From NCBI GenBank assembly GCA_013151645.1, contig JAADHU010000007.1, forward strand, positions 1 through 40,283: DNA of 40,283 nt, given 5' to 3'. A model generated the notes under the pieces. The model did not search any database. It was not told where the DNA came from and worked only from the letters and a program-made list of their open reading frames with translations. A program made the position numbers and the translations under genes. Position 1 is the first letter of the stretch. The number at the start of each line of letters is the position of its first letter. Below, piece by piece: positions 8,619 to 17,804 of this stretch. Source of the stretch: Gammaproteobacteria bacterium. GTDB taxonomy: Bacteria; Pseudomonadota; Gammaproteobacteria; Steroidobacterales; Woeseiaceae.

Positions 8619-10135
8619 GCCGCCGGGGACGCCGGCAAAGGCGTGACGTAGCCGCCATAAAGCAACTGCCGTGGCAACGTGTGAGCAATCCGTTTTCACC
8701 GCTCGAAGTCCTCAGCGCAGACCAGGTCGAGGCCATCCTCGATGCGTCGTTCACCATTCTCGAGAATTCGGGCTTCCGGTTTCTGCAGGAAGAATCCCGG
8801 CAATTGTTGGGCCGGGCCGGTGCCGATATCAGCGATGCCGATGGCATGATCCGGCTTGACCGCGATCTGGTCCGGGCGAAGTGTGCAGAAGCACCGGCGG
8901 AATTCGGACTGCGAGCGCGCAACCCCGATCACAATCTTCACGTTGGTGGCAACAGCATTGTATTTTCATCGGTGGGCGGACCTGCCTTTGTCAGCGATCT
9001 CGACCGGGGTCGGCGTCCGGGAACCTTCGAGGAGATGTGTGACTATCTGCGCCTCGTACAGAGCCTGAACATCATTCATCAGGAAGGCGGCGGATGTTTC
9101 GAACCGATGGATTTACCACCGGAATCGCGTCATCTCGATTTGTACCTCGCGCAAATGACGCTTCTGGACAAGAACTCGCAGGCCTATGCACTTGGCCGGA
9201 CGAGAACGATCGATTGCCTCGAGATGACCTGCATCTCGCTCGGCATCAGCCGCGAGGAACTGGAGCAGGAGCCCGCTGTGCTCGCGATTATCAATACCAA
9301 TTCGCCGATGCAGCTCGACATACCCATGACGGAGGCGGTGCTGGAACTCGCCCGTGCGCGCCAGGTTTGTTGCATTACACCCTTCACGCTGGCTGGCTCG
9401 ATGAGTCCGGCCACGCTTGCAGGCACACTCGCGCAGCAGACTGCAGAGATTCTTGCCGTGGTCACACTGGCCCAGGTTGTGCGACCCGGCGCGCCAGTGA
9501 TGTATGGCGCATTCGCATCAAACGTCGACATGCTCAGTGGCGCGCCCGCTCTCGGCACGCCCGAATATACCAAGATGGCGCTTGCCAGCGGACAGCTGGC
9601 ACGCCGAATCGGCATCCCGTTTCGCTCGAGCAATACCACGACGTCGAATTGCGTGGACGCGCAATCGGCGTACGAAAGCGAAATGTCCTTGTGGGGCGCT
9701 GTAATGGGACACGGCAACCTCGTGAATCATGCCGCGGGCTGGCTTGAAGGCGGCCTGACCGCATCCTTCGAGAAGTTGATTGTCGATGCTGAAATGCTGC
9801 AAATGATGGCCGAGACCTTGAAGCCCGTTGTGGTAAATGACGATGAGCTGGCACTGGACGCCATCGCGGCCGTGCCACCCGGTGGTCACCACTTTGGTAC
9901 TGAGCATACGCTGGCAAGATACGAGACCGCTTTTTATGCACCGCTGGTATCAAACCGGCAAAATTTTGAGGCCTGGCAAGAGACTGGCAGCGTCGATGCA
10001 GCCAGTCGCGCCAATGTCCTCTGGAAACAGTTGCTGAGCAACTACGAAAAACCGGACATTGATCCGGCAACTGAAGAAGCACTGCGAAGTTACGTCGATC
10101 GACGCAAAGCTGAAATAGCGAACCACACTGAATAG
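8615..10135 (+). CDS. MttB-family amine/betaine:corrinoid methyltransferase, non-pyrrolysine (copy 1)
   Basis: A 506-residue member of the trimethylamine methyltransferase superfamily (TIM barrel). There is no in-frame amber codon, so it belongs with non-pyrrolysine relatives such as the glycine betaine, proline betaine and carnitine demethylases. These transfer a methyl group from a quaternary amine to Co(I) corrinoid. Recognisable blocks are the N-terminal helix pair (EAILDASFTILENSGFRF), PGAPVMYGAFASNVDM, SNTTTSNCVDAQSAYES and the C-terminal PGGHHFGTEHTL. The start is GTG, overlapping the MetF stop by four bases. The N-terminus is strongly basic (SRRGRRQRRD). The substrate cannot be told from sequence. 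Confidence 0.92.
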   Translation: MSRRGRRQRRDVAAIKQLPWQRVSNPFSPLEVLSADQVEAILDASFTILENSGFRFLQEESRQLLGRAGADISDADGMIRLDRDLVRAKCAEAPAEFGLRARNPDHNLHVGGNSIVFSSVGGPAFVSDLDRGRRPGTFEEMCDYLRLVQSLNIIHQEGGGCFEPMDLPPESRHLDLYLAQMTLLDKNSQAYALGRTRTIDCLEMTCISLGISREELEQEPAVLAIINTNSPMQLDIPMTEAVLELARARQVCCITPFTLAGSMSPATLAGTLAQQTAEILAVVTLAQVVRPGAPVMYGAFASNVDMLSGAPALGTPEYTKMALASGQLARRIGIPFRSSNTTTSNCVDAQSAYESEMSLWGAVMGHGNLVNHAAGWLEGGLTASFEKLIVDAEMLQMMAETLKPVVVNDDELALDAIAAVPPGGHHFGTEHTLARYETAFYAPLVSNRQNFEAWQETGSVDAASRANVLWKQLLSNYEKPDIDPATEEALRSYVDRRKAEIANHTE

Positions 10136-10144
10136 AGAATTCCG

Positions 10145-11669
10145 ATGCGCCCAAGCTTAAACATCCTGAGTAACGATCAGACCCGCAATATCCTGAATGA
10201 GGCCAAACGCGTGTTGGCCGAAGTTGGCATGGAAATTCGAGGTGCTGCGCTAAGACAACGCCTGCAGGATCACGGCCTGAAGACCGACAAGAGTGGCAAA
10301 CGAATCCTGTTTCCCGCCGATGTTGTTGAAAAAGCGATTGCGGATGCACCCTCGTCGTTCACGCTGTTCAATCGTGACGGTGACGCCTACACGGAAATAG
10401 GCGGTGACAACGTTCACTACGTGCCGGGTTCGAGCGGTCTGAAGATTCTTGACCATCGTTCGGGAGAAACACGTCTCGCCGATTCAACGGACTTCATCGA
10501 GTATGCACGGCTGTGCGACGGCCTGAGTCATATTGCCTATTTGGCGACCGCATTTTCGACCAACAAGGATATCGAGGCACAGGTATCGGATGTGTGGCGC
10601 CTGTATATGACCTTGACGACATCGAAAAAGCCCGTCGTTTCCGGCGCCTTCGGCGAGCATGGGGTACCGGCAATGGCACGCATGATGGAGATGTTTCGCA
10701 ACGATCGTGCCGATCTGATCGCGAAACCGATGTCGATCTTCACCATTACGGCCACCGGCAACTTTCGCTATGGCGAGGACTCCTGCCAGAACCTGCTGGA
10801 TTGTGTCGAGGCCGGCATTCCGGTCGAAATTGTGCCCGTCACGCTCATGGGACTCATTGCCCCGGTTTCGCTGGTCGGTGCACTCGTCTTTCACTGTATC
10901 GATGTGTTGAGCGGCATAACGATGGCGCAAATCATTCGCCCGGGAGCCCCTGTTCTCTTTGGCGGTGCACCCGCCACTTTCCACATGAAAGCGGCGAGTT
11001 CACCGATGGCGGCGATCGAGGCACAATCTGAACGTCGCCTATGTCGGCATTGCCAAAAGCCTGCATCTGCCAACGCAAGCCTACATGGCCCTTTCAGACG
11101 GCAAGGCTCTTGATGCGCAAGCCGGCGGCGAAACGTTCAGCAGTGCCCTGCTGGCAGCGATCGCCGGCGTTAACTCGGTGTCCGGACCGGGCATGCTCGA
11201 CTTCGTGTTGACGTTCAGTTTGCCGAAGCTGGTCTTCGATAACGAAGTCTGCGGGCAATCACTGCATTTCGTCCGTGAAATCGAAGTCCTGGATGATTTA
11301 CCCATCACCCAACTGGTCGATGATCTCATGCGCGACGACCACCTGATCACCAGCCCGCACACACTGGAGCACTGGCCGAAGGAGTTGTACCTGACCAGCC
11401 CGATCATCGATCGCGAAAACCGCGAAAGCTGGGAAGAGGCAGGATCCCCGCAACTGAACCAGCGGGCCATCATCGAGGTCGAGGAACGGCTGGCCGCGTA
11501 CCAGCCAATCGAGACCGATCCCGCCATCGATCAGGCGATGCGCGATATCGTGACCAGCGGATTCAAGCATCAGGAAACCTTACCTGAGCTGCCGCCACCA
11601 CCGGAAGCGCAGGCGCCGAAGGCTCCCGCGGGGCGTAGAGGGCGCGCAGGACGACGGCGCTCGCGTTAG
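10145..11669 (+). pseudogene. second MttB-family methyltransferase, split by a +1 frameshift near 11027
   Basis: Two abutting frames make one MttB protein. The frame 10145-11113 is homologous up to about codon 294 (MAAIEAQ) and then runs into unrelated sequence. The frame ending at 11669 resumes with [20 protein letters not shown] and runs cleanly to the end. One extra base (the T at 11027 in GCACAATCTGAAC) explains the break. Repaired length is about 507 residues, matching copy 1, and there is no other lesion. It could be a young pseudogene, a sequencing or assembly error, or two chains. No amber codon interrupts either part. The protein ends in a basic tail (PAGRRGRAGRRRSR). It follows copy 1 by nine bases and ends the operon. 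Confidence 0.85.
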
Positions 11670-11718
11670 GGCTGCGGTTTCACCGACTGCGAATTTGCCG
11701 CTGCATTTTCGATCACGC

Positions 11719-13143
11719 CTACATCTTGTTGCGTGTTATCACGTACGATTCATCGTTAAACCAGAGACTGTTGTATTTTTCCAGAATCTCCTTGGTCGCT
11801 TCAAGGTACGCCGGATCGGCCAGCGCCTCGCTTAATCGTTGCTGTTCAACTTGCGCCACGTAAATGGCGGCGTTCCACGCCGCATACAATGTTGACGTCC
11901 CGATGCCCGGGTTTATCTCAGTGGGTAGCGTGTGCATGTCGTAACGAAAGACCGACCTTTTTTCAGAATACGCATTGAATTTAAAATTGCGTGCTTCCCG
12001 GCCTAACGCCAACTTCGCCTGCGCCAGTATATTTCGCCGACTCGTTGTGAACGGGTTTGCGTCCGCTCCCCACACCTTGCGTATGATTTCCGATCCGGGG
12101 TCATTGCCGTGGGAGTGGATGCCCAACAGGCGGCCGCCGGGCGCCAGGGATCGCGCCAACGGCGCAAGAACATGATTGGCTTTGAATTCGGTCGATGCAC
12201 GAAGGCGGTAGGATTGTGACGAGATGACCAGATCGTAATCTGCTCGCTGGGCTCCGCGCTGTGGAATGACGTCATCCAGCAGGAATCGATAGTCCTCCCG
12301 ATAAAGCACTAGAACCGCCGGCCGGTCGTAAAGCGGGTTGCCGGTCTTCTCGCTGGCGTGCGTTCCCCAGTTGTCGCTGAGAAACTGGTTCTGTTCTTCT
12401 ATCTGGAGCTCGAACTCATGCGAGGTAGAGCCCGCCAGAGCCACTTCACGCCACACCATCGCGCCAGCTGCAGCGGACGATTTCGGCGTGAACCAGGGCG
12501 CTTCCGAGTAGTTCATATTCGTGATGATTACGACCATTGCCGGATGTTCGAAAAATCGATCGGGCATTTTTTGCAATGCCAGCCGGACATCCTCGAGGCT
12601 GACCTCTTTGGCCGCTGCGTAGAACGGCATGGTTGGATAACGACAGTGCAAGTCCCGAAGCACGTGCGACAGAACCGTTCCATCGCCGATTCCGGCATCG
12701 AATATTCGCAACGCCGGAGGACGTGGGTACAGGTGCTCGATTTCGAGACCGACTTGTTTTGCTACGACGGCTTTTTCGTTGCAGGTGTTGACGAACAGCA
12801 GGTACTTCTGCCGACTGTCAAAGAAGCGGGCTTCAGTTCCGGCCGCGGCTTTCCCTGTGTCGTCTTCGCCGGTCACCTTGCTGCTTTTCCGACTGCGCGA
12901 ACCGATGACGAGCGGCTTGTTCTGCTGAGCAGTTGATCGGGCCATATAGGCCTCGACTTTCTCCAGCGTGGCACCGCGTATTCGAGCACCATCGCGCAAT
13001 CTACCGACAAACTTCCCGTCATTGACGGCTTCCCGCCCAAAGGTGGTTTCTGCCATTAGACATTCACGGCAAAACGCCTCAATTGACTCGAGAAGCTCGA
13101 CGGGCTGGATGGTTTTTTGAGCCTTTTTGCCGGGTTTTCCCAC
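11719..13143 (-). CDS. SAM-dependent methyltransferase-like protein, unknown substrate
   Basis: A 474-residue cytosolic protein. Its centre has a class I methyltransferase glycine motif (LRIFDAGIGDGTVLS, about residues 167-181), and a later strand-turn (LARSLAPGGRLLGIHSHG) fits the post-motif region where methyltransferases place 'LkPGG'. The first 110 residues are Lys/Arg-rich and probably helical. The GTG start has GAGGAG seven bases upstream. It converges on the corrinoid operon with a 49-base gap and no visible terminator, so it is probably a separate unit. I do not recognise a named family; the methyltransferase call rests on motif I only. Confidence 0.65.
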   Translation of the reverse strand: MGKPGKKAQKTIQPVELLESIEAFCRECLMAETTFGREAVNDGKFVGRLRDGARIRGATLEKVEAYMARSTAQQNKPLVIGSRSRKSSKVTGEDDTGKAAAGTEARFFDSRQKYLLFVNTCNEKAVVAKQVGLEIEHLYPRPPALRIFDAGIGDGTVLSHVLRDLHCRYPTMPFYAAAKEVSLEDVRLALQKMPDRFFEHPAMVVIITNMNYSEAPWFTPKSSAAAGAMVWREVALAGSTSHEFELQIEEQNQFLSDNWGTHASEKTGNPLYDRPAVLVLYREDYRFLLDDVIPQRGAQRADYDLVISSQSYRLRASTEFKANHVLAPLARSLAPGGRLLGIHSHGNDPGSEIIRKVWGADANPFTTSRRNILAQAKLALGREARNFKFNAYSEKRSVFRYDMHTLPTEINPGIGTSTLYAAWNAAIYVAQVEQQRLSEALADPAYLEATKEILEKYNSLWFNDESYVITRNKM

Positions 13144-13229
13144 AGAATACTCCTCGTTACGCTTAGTATCTGTGGTTATAGTACTTCTTGTGGGCCAATT
13201 GTGGGACTTTTTGTTAGCGACTCGTGTCC

Positions 13230-15290
13230 CTATTGATAGTCCCTGTCTATTTCTTCATCCCAGTGTTTCTCTTTGTACAAAGCCCCATCCACCAGCACCC
13301 GGCGATCAAACCTGAGGTAGAACTTTGCCCCATCGCTTCTGAAGGAAACATCCTGTTCGAACCTTAGGGTTCGGCCCTGGAGTTCCTGGATCAGTGCGTA
13401 GTGACCGGTGACGGAGGTGTTGGCGGGATTTTCGTCGTTGGTTCGATGTTCAATTTTTTCCTGAAAATATTCGATACCCCACGGGTAGCGGGTCGCACCT
13501 GAGTTGGCCGCCAAACCATAGGATTCGCCCGTCTCGGGATCGGTTTTGATTTCGGTAATCGCGGCATAGCCGGTGATGTTGCCTGAATCAATGGTCTCAA
13601 ATCCGGGCAGCCCCGCGACTGTCACCGGTTCTTTGAAGATGGGCACCCGTTCGTCTGCTTTCGGAACAACCGGCAATTCGATACCTGCACCATTGTCTCC
13701 ACCGATTCGCAGTGTCGACGAGAACGGCGTCGGCGTAGGCCACAGCATGGGCCACATGCCGTTGCTGATCGCGATACGAATCTTGTGGCCTTCCGGAAAC
13801 ACCCACGACGTGAAGTGCAATTCGATCTTCAGCGGGAATGCTTCATTGGGCACGATGTCTTCGGGGTCTTTTGCGGAATTCCGATGCGTACCGTTGAAAG
13901 CGGCACCACCGACCTGGGTCACCTGCCCGTCCGGTGCAACGTCGGACAGTCTGACCACCCAGTTGGCGCGCCTGGCATCGGCGCTGACATTGAGGTTCGC
14001 GACGGGCCGGCCGAGGATTTCGAGCGACTCCGACAGCGGTTCACTGTCATAGACGAGGCTGTAGTCGTCCATGGGTTGCTGGTCCGGTGTGATACTGCCC
14101 CACCACATCGTCGGCCCGCCGCCTTCGAGACCGACGGACGGTGTGTATTTCAGCGTCTGCGTCGCCGCTTCGGCCGGTTCGGTAGAAAGCCCCTGATTCG
14201 CGTGCACAAACCATTGCTGTTTTTGAACGCGCTCAATCGGCCAGCCGTCTTCCCAACGCCAGTGGCCAGGAATGCGCTCAATGGCCGGATCCGGCGGGTA
14301 GTAGTTGCGAACGTAGACCGCCAATTTCGGTTCGTCGAGAATGCCCGTGTCGACATCTTTCAGGAATTGATCGAACCAGCGTACCGCCTCGTGGCGCCAT
14401 TCCACTTGCGGCGCCGGCCAGGCGTTGTGCGGAAAGGAATGATCCCACGGCCCGATCATGGCCTTGACCGGTGCCTCTACGTGTTCCAGCATCCTGGGCA
14501 GACTATTCCGGTAGCCATCGTACCAACCGCCGATGTGAAAGCCCGGCACCTTGATTTCGTCGTACCGGCCACGAGCAGACGCCCGGTCCCACCACGGTCC
14601 ATCACGCTGCTGGTGCATGTAAGCATAGACACTGGGTTTTTGATTGAAGCGGTTCTCCAGCCATGCCTCGTCCAGAATGAATTCGGGAGCACCGGGCATG
14701 GAATTGTAGAGATCGTTCGACATCATCCAGGAATCCGTATGCATGATGCCGTCTATATAATGAACGTCTTCCTGGTAGAGATACTCAGTGGCCATCACGG
14801 CCACGAAGGCCTTCATGGCAGGCGGGTTGCGCAGGGCCATCTGGATCGAATTGAAACCGCCCCAGGAGATGCCGAACATGCCGACCTTGCCGGTGGACCA
14901 GTCCTGGCGGGATAGCCAGTCGATCACCACCTCACCGTCATCGAGTTCGATATCCGAGTACTCGTACGGGATGGTTACCCCCTCGCTATTGCCGGTACCG
15001 CGGATATCCACCCGCGCTACTGCGTAGCCGCGGGCCAGGAAGTAGCTGTACAGGGAATGACTCTGGGCACTGGACTCCGCTTTGCGGTACGGCAGGTACT
15101 CGAGGAGAACGGGAAACTCGTCAGTGTCCTGCGCGCCTGCGGGCAGATAGATGTCGGCTGCCAGACGCACTCCGTCTGCCATCGGAACCCAGACGTGGCG
15201 AATGTTGTGTTGGGCGCCGTAAGCGGGCGCAAGTGATGTCAGGCCAATGGCAATAAGCAGGGCCGCGGTTCGAAGGTGTAGTCTGTGCAT
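13230..15290 (-). CDS. exported CocE/NonD-family (S15) alpha/beta hydrolase
   Basis: A 686-residue periplasmic or secreted hydrolase of the X-Pro dipeptidyl-peptidase/cocaine-esterase family. The Sec signal peptide spans residues 1-26 (MHRLHLRTAALLIAIG... to PAYGA). The alpha/beta-hydrolase core has the oxyanion and RGTGNSEG region and the nucleophile elbow GISWGG (Ser about 142). His is in GPWDHSFPH, and the C-terminal jelly-roll domain typical of the family follows (about residues 380-680). I chose ATG 15290 because AGGATGAG lies just upstream; an ATG five codons earlier is possible. Members cleave acyl-ester or Xaa-Pro bonds; the substrate here is unknown. Confidence 0.9.
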   Translation of the reverse strand: MHRLHLRTAALLIAIGLTSLAPAYGAQHNIRHVWVPMADGVRLAADIYLPAGAQDTDEFPVLLEYLPYRKAESSAQSHSLYSYFLARGYAVARVDIRGTGNSEGVTIPYEYSDIELDDGEVVIDWLSRQDWSTGKVGMFGISWGGFNSIQMALRNPPAMKAFVAVMATEYLYQEDVHYIDGIMHTDSWMMSNDLYNSMPGAPEFILDEAWLENRFNQKPSVYAYMHQQRDGPWWDRASARGRYDEIKVPGFHIGGWYDGYRNSLPRMLEHVEAPVKAMIGPWDHSFPHNAWPAPQVEWRHEAVRWFDQFLKDVDTGILDEPKLAVYVRNYYPPDPAIERIPGHWRWEDGWPIERVQKQQWFVHANQGLSTEPAEAATQTLKYTPSVGLEGGGPTMWWGSITPDQQPMDDYSLVYDSEPLSESLEILGRPVANLNVSADARRANWVVRLSDVAPDGQVTQVGGAAFNGTHRNSAKDPEDIVPNEAFPLKIELHFTSWVFPEGHKIRIAISNGMWPMLWPTPTPFSSTLRIGGDNGAGIELPVVPKADERVPIFKEPVTVAGLPGFETIDSGNITGYAAITEIKTDPETGESYGLAANSGATRYPWGIEYFQEKIEHRTNDENPANTSVTGHYALIQELQGRTLRFEQDVSFRSDGAKFYLRFDRRVLVDGALYKEKHWDEEIDRDYQ

Positions 15291-15355
15291 GCACTCATCC
15301 TGCATAAGGCGGTTGTCCGAAGCAAGCCTGTGCGGGATTGACCCGCGAACCAGGA

Positions 15356-16246
15356 TCAGCTCGTCTCGAAGTAACGTGACCGCTCACCCAGCAGCAGTGC
15401 ACGTTGCTGTTCGAGAACGTCGATTAGAAATTCGCGTGCAACGCGTACGCGCGCGGTACTGCGAAGGTCCACGTGACTCAGAATCCAGATACCCCAGATT
15501 GACGGCGTCAACTTGAGGTCCAGGCGGCGGACGGCCGGTACGGTGTCGCCGACGTAGCACGGCATTCGGGCGAGACCCATGTGATTGCCGACAGCCTGCG
15601 CCATCGTACTGACGTCATCCACGCGCATCGCGACCTGCGCATCGGGAAAGTGCTGCTGTACCCATTCAGGCGGTGCCGACTCGCCACGAAACAAGATGAC
15701 GCGGGCCTGCCCGTTGGCTTTTTTCAGGTAGTCCGGCGAGCCGTAGACACCGTGGCGCATCGGTAAGACTTGTCGTCCAATAAGATACTCCGGTGGTTTG
15801 GCCGTTAGACGAAGTGCGATGTCGGCCTCGCGAGCAGCCAGATCGACGAGCCCGGTGGTGGTGAGAATTTCGAGATCGATACAGGGATAAGCCTCCCGAA
15901 ACTCAGGCAGGCGGGGGATGACCAACCGTTCGGCGACATCGTGTGACACCGTGAGTTTGAGCGGACCTTTGAGCTCCGCATCCTGCCCGAAGACTTCGCG
16001 GTCGATTGCCTGCGTGATCTCCTCCATGCGGCGAGCGTGTTCGTACATATTTTCCGCCGCCTGGGTCATTTCATAGCCGTTACGAGAGTGGTCGAACAAA
16101 CGCGTACCGATGTTTTCCTCCAGCGCCCGGATTCGTCGTGCAACCGTGGTGTGATTGACGCTCAGTGCGCGACCGGCGCCGGTGGCCGACCCTTCACGGC
16201 ACAGCGCCAGGAAATAACGCAGGTCGTCCCAGTTGGTGTCGTGCAT
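15356..16246 (-). CDS. LysR-family transcriptional regulator
   Basis: A 296-residue LysR regulator. Residues 5-65 are the winged helix-turn-helix (LRYFLALCREGSATGAGRALSVNHTTVARRI, read in two parts). It is followed by the linker helix and a periplasmic-binding-protein-like effector domain from about residue 92 (LKGPLKLTVSHDVAERL). It is divergent from the GST-SDR genes with a 97-base gap, the classic arrangement for a LysR protein that controls its neighbour and itself. The stop lies 65 bases upstream of the CocE start, so the two may share a transcript. Confidence 0.92.
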   Translation of the reverse strand: MHDTNWDDLRYFLALCREGSATGAGRALSVNHTTVARRIRALEENIGTRLFDHSRNGYEMTQAAENMYEHARRMEEITQAIDREVFGQDAELKGPLKLTVSHDVAERLVIPRLPEFREAYPCIDLEILTTTGLVDLAAREADIALRLTAKPPEYLIGRQVLPMRHGVYGSPDYLKKANGQARVILFRGESAPPEWVQQHFPDAQVAMRVDDVSTMAQAVGNHMGLARMPCYVGDTVPAVRRLDLKLTPSIWGIWILSHVDLRSTARVRVAREFLIDVLEQQRALLLGERSRYFETS

Positions 16247-16252
16247 TTTCGC

Positions 16253-16265
16253 ACACCTATTGTGT
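16253..16265. promoter_or_regulatory. short dyad in the LysR/GST divergent region
   Basis: ACAC-CTATT-GTGT lies seven bases upstream of the LysR start, between the divergent genes. LysR proteins bind T-N11-A type dyads in such gaps, so this could be an operator, but a four-base arm is weak evidence. Confidence 0.2.
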
Positions 16266-16343
16266 ATTTTTGGCTATTTACGAGCTAATACGCACATCCT
16301 ACCATGCGCATCCACTTGATTGCCCCTCCCAAGGAGCCGCGAC

Positions 16344-17042
16344 ATGAATCACCCGAAGCTCACCCTGATCAGTCATCACCTGTGCCCCTACGTGCAACGC
16401 GCAGCGATTGCCTTGCGTGAACGAGACGTGCCGTTTGAGCGGCGCGACATTGACCTGGGCGACAAACCCGACTGGTTCCTGAAACGCTCGCCGCTGGGTA
16501 AGGTACCGGTCCTCGTGGTCGACGATGACGTCGTGCTGTTCGAATCCTCGGTCATCGCACAGTACGTCGACGAGACGACCGGTGGCCACCTGTTGTCTTC
16601 GGATCCACTGGAAAAGTATGGCCAGCTCGCGTGGCTGGAATACTCTTCGCAGGTCATTGCGAGTATCGGCCGTCTGTACAACGCCGACGATCAGTCCGCC
16701 GTCAGCGCCGCTCGCACGAATCTTGAGAACATCTTCCGTCGTCTTGAACAAAACCTGGACGAGGGCCCCTGGTTTTCCAACGAACATTTCACATTGGTCG
16801 ATGCCGGTATGGCACCCGCATTCCGCTATTTCGACATCATTGAGAACCTGACCGGTCAGGAGTTCTTCACGAACACGCCAAAAGTGGCCGCCTGGCGGAA
16901 AGCCCTGTCGGAGCGCTCTTCGGTCATTGATGCGGTCAGCGAGGATTTTACCGAACGCCTGCTGAGCTTTATCGCCGCTCGCGATTCCGTCATCGGTCGA
17001 CTGGCGAACAAGACGATTGCGGCACACCGTGCCGCTGCCTGA
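16344..17042 (+). CDS. glutathione S-transferase family protein
   Basis: A 232-residue cytosolic protein with a thioredoxin-fold N-terminal domain (residues 5-80) and an all-helical C-terminal domain. The active-site motif is HLCPYVQRA with Cys14, as in Omega-type GSTs that act as thiol transferases or glutathionyl reductases. The glutathione-site signatures SPLGKVPVL and FESSVIAQYVDE are present. ATG 16344 is set by AAGGAG at 16331-16336; an in-frame start eight codons upstream has no site. It is the first gene after LysR and 24 bases before the SDR, so probably an operon under LysR control, perhaps for detoxification of an electrophile. Confidence 0.92.
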   Translation: MNHPKLTLISHHLCPYVQRAAIALRERDVPFERRDIDLGDKPDWFLKRSPLGKVPVLVVDDDVVLFESSVIAQYVDETTGGHLLSSDPLEKYGQLAWLEYSSQVIASIGRLYNADDQSAVSAARTNLENIFRRLEQNLDEGPWFSNEHFTLVDAGMAPAFRYFDIIENLTGQEFFTNTPKVAAWRKALSERSSVIDAVSEDFTERLLSFIAARDSVIGRLANKTIAAHRAAA

Positions 17043-17066
17043 CCCCAACACACAACGGAGAACATT

Positions 17067-17795
17067 ATGAATTTTTCTGGAAAAACAGTACTCGTGACCG
17101 GCGCGAACCGGGGCATTGGCCTCGCGATTGTCAAATCACTTTTGAAGAAGGACGTTGGCAAAGTCTATGCCGCCGTTCGTGATGTCAGGAACCGGCCGGA
17201 CTTCGACGACACCCGGGTCATACCTCTCACCCTGGACATTACCAACAAGGAACAAATTGCCGCCGCCGCCAAGGCCGCTGGAGATGTCGACGTATTGATC
17301 AACAACGCCGGCGTCGCGGCGTTCTCAAGCATTCTCGACGGCCCGCTCGACCTGGTCGAACGGGATATGAAGACGAACTACTTTGGAACGCTGGATATGG
17401 TTCGCACGTTCGTGCCCGTGCTCGAAGGAAAAGAAGGCGCGGCGATTGTTAACATTGTCACGATCGCGGCGTTCGCAAGTTTCCCGATTGTTGGCGGCTA
17501 CAGTGCATCGAAAGCCGCGTTGTTTTCTCTTTCACAAGGGATTCGCATCGAGTTGGCGTCGAAACGAATCTCTGTACACACCGTCAATCCGGGACCGATC
17601 GATACCGAGCTCGCCCGGGACTTTCCGACCGACAAGGCGGATCCCGGCCAGACTGCCGACAACATTATCACCGGTCTCGAGAATGACGAGGCCGACATCT
17701 TTCCCGATGCAATGGGCCAACAGATGTTTGACGTCTGGAAATCTGACTACCGGGGACTGGAACGCATGGTGCATGACATGCACTACGCTGATTGA
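17067..17795 (+). CDS. short-chain dehydrogenase/reductase (SDR)
   Basis: A 242-residue classical SDR using NAD(P)H. The cofactor motif TGANRGIG is at 11-18 and NNAG at 79-82. The catalytic Tyr145 and Lys149 are in YSASK, followed by NPGPIDTEL. The catalytic Ser that normally lies 13 residues before the Tyr appears as Thr132 (VNIVTIAAF), a mild substitution that may lower activity. ACGGAGAA precedes the ATG. It follows the GST gene closely and is followed ten bases later by a broken SDR paralogue. Confidence 0.92.
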   Translation: MNFSGKTVLVTGANRGIGLAIVKSLLKKDVGKVYAAVRDVRNRPDFDDTRVIPLTLDITNKEQIAAAAKAAGDVDVLINNAGVAAFSSILDGPLDLVERDMKTNYFGTLDMVRTFVPVLEGKEGAAIVNIVTIAAFASFPIVGGYSASKAALFSLSQGIRIELASKRISVHTVNPGPIDTELARDFPTDKADPGQTADNIITGLENDEADIFPDAMGQQMFDVWKSDYRGLERMVHDMHYAD

Positions 17796-17804
17796 AGAAT
17801 CGCA

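Noticed and set aside
8615-11669. Pyrrolysine-containing trimethylamine methyltransferase
   Set aside because: No in-frame amber codon interrupts either MttB gene, and no pyl genes or tRNA-Pyl are visible.
13785-14915. Long plus-strand open frame (376 codons) opposite the CocE gene
   Set aside because: Antisense shadow of a recognised hydrolase, with low-complexity Arg/Val-rich translation and no motif.
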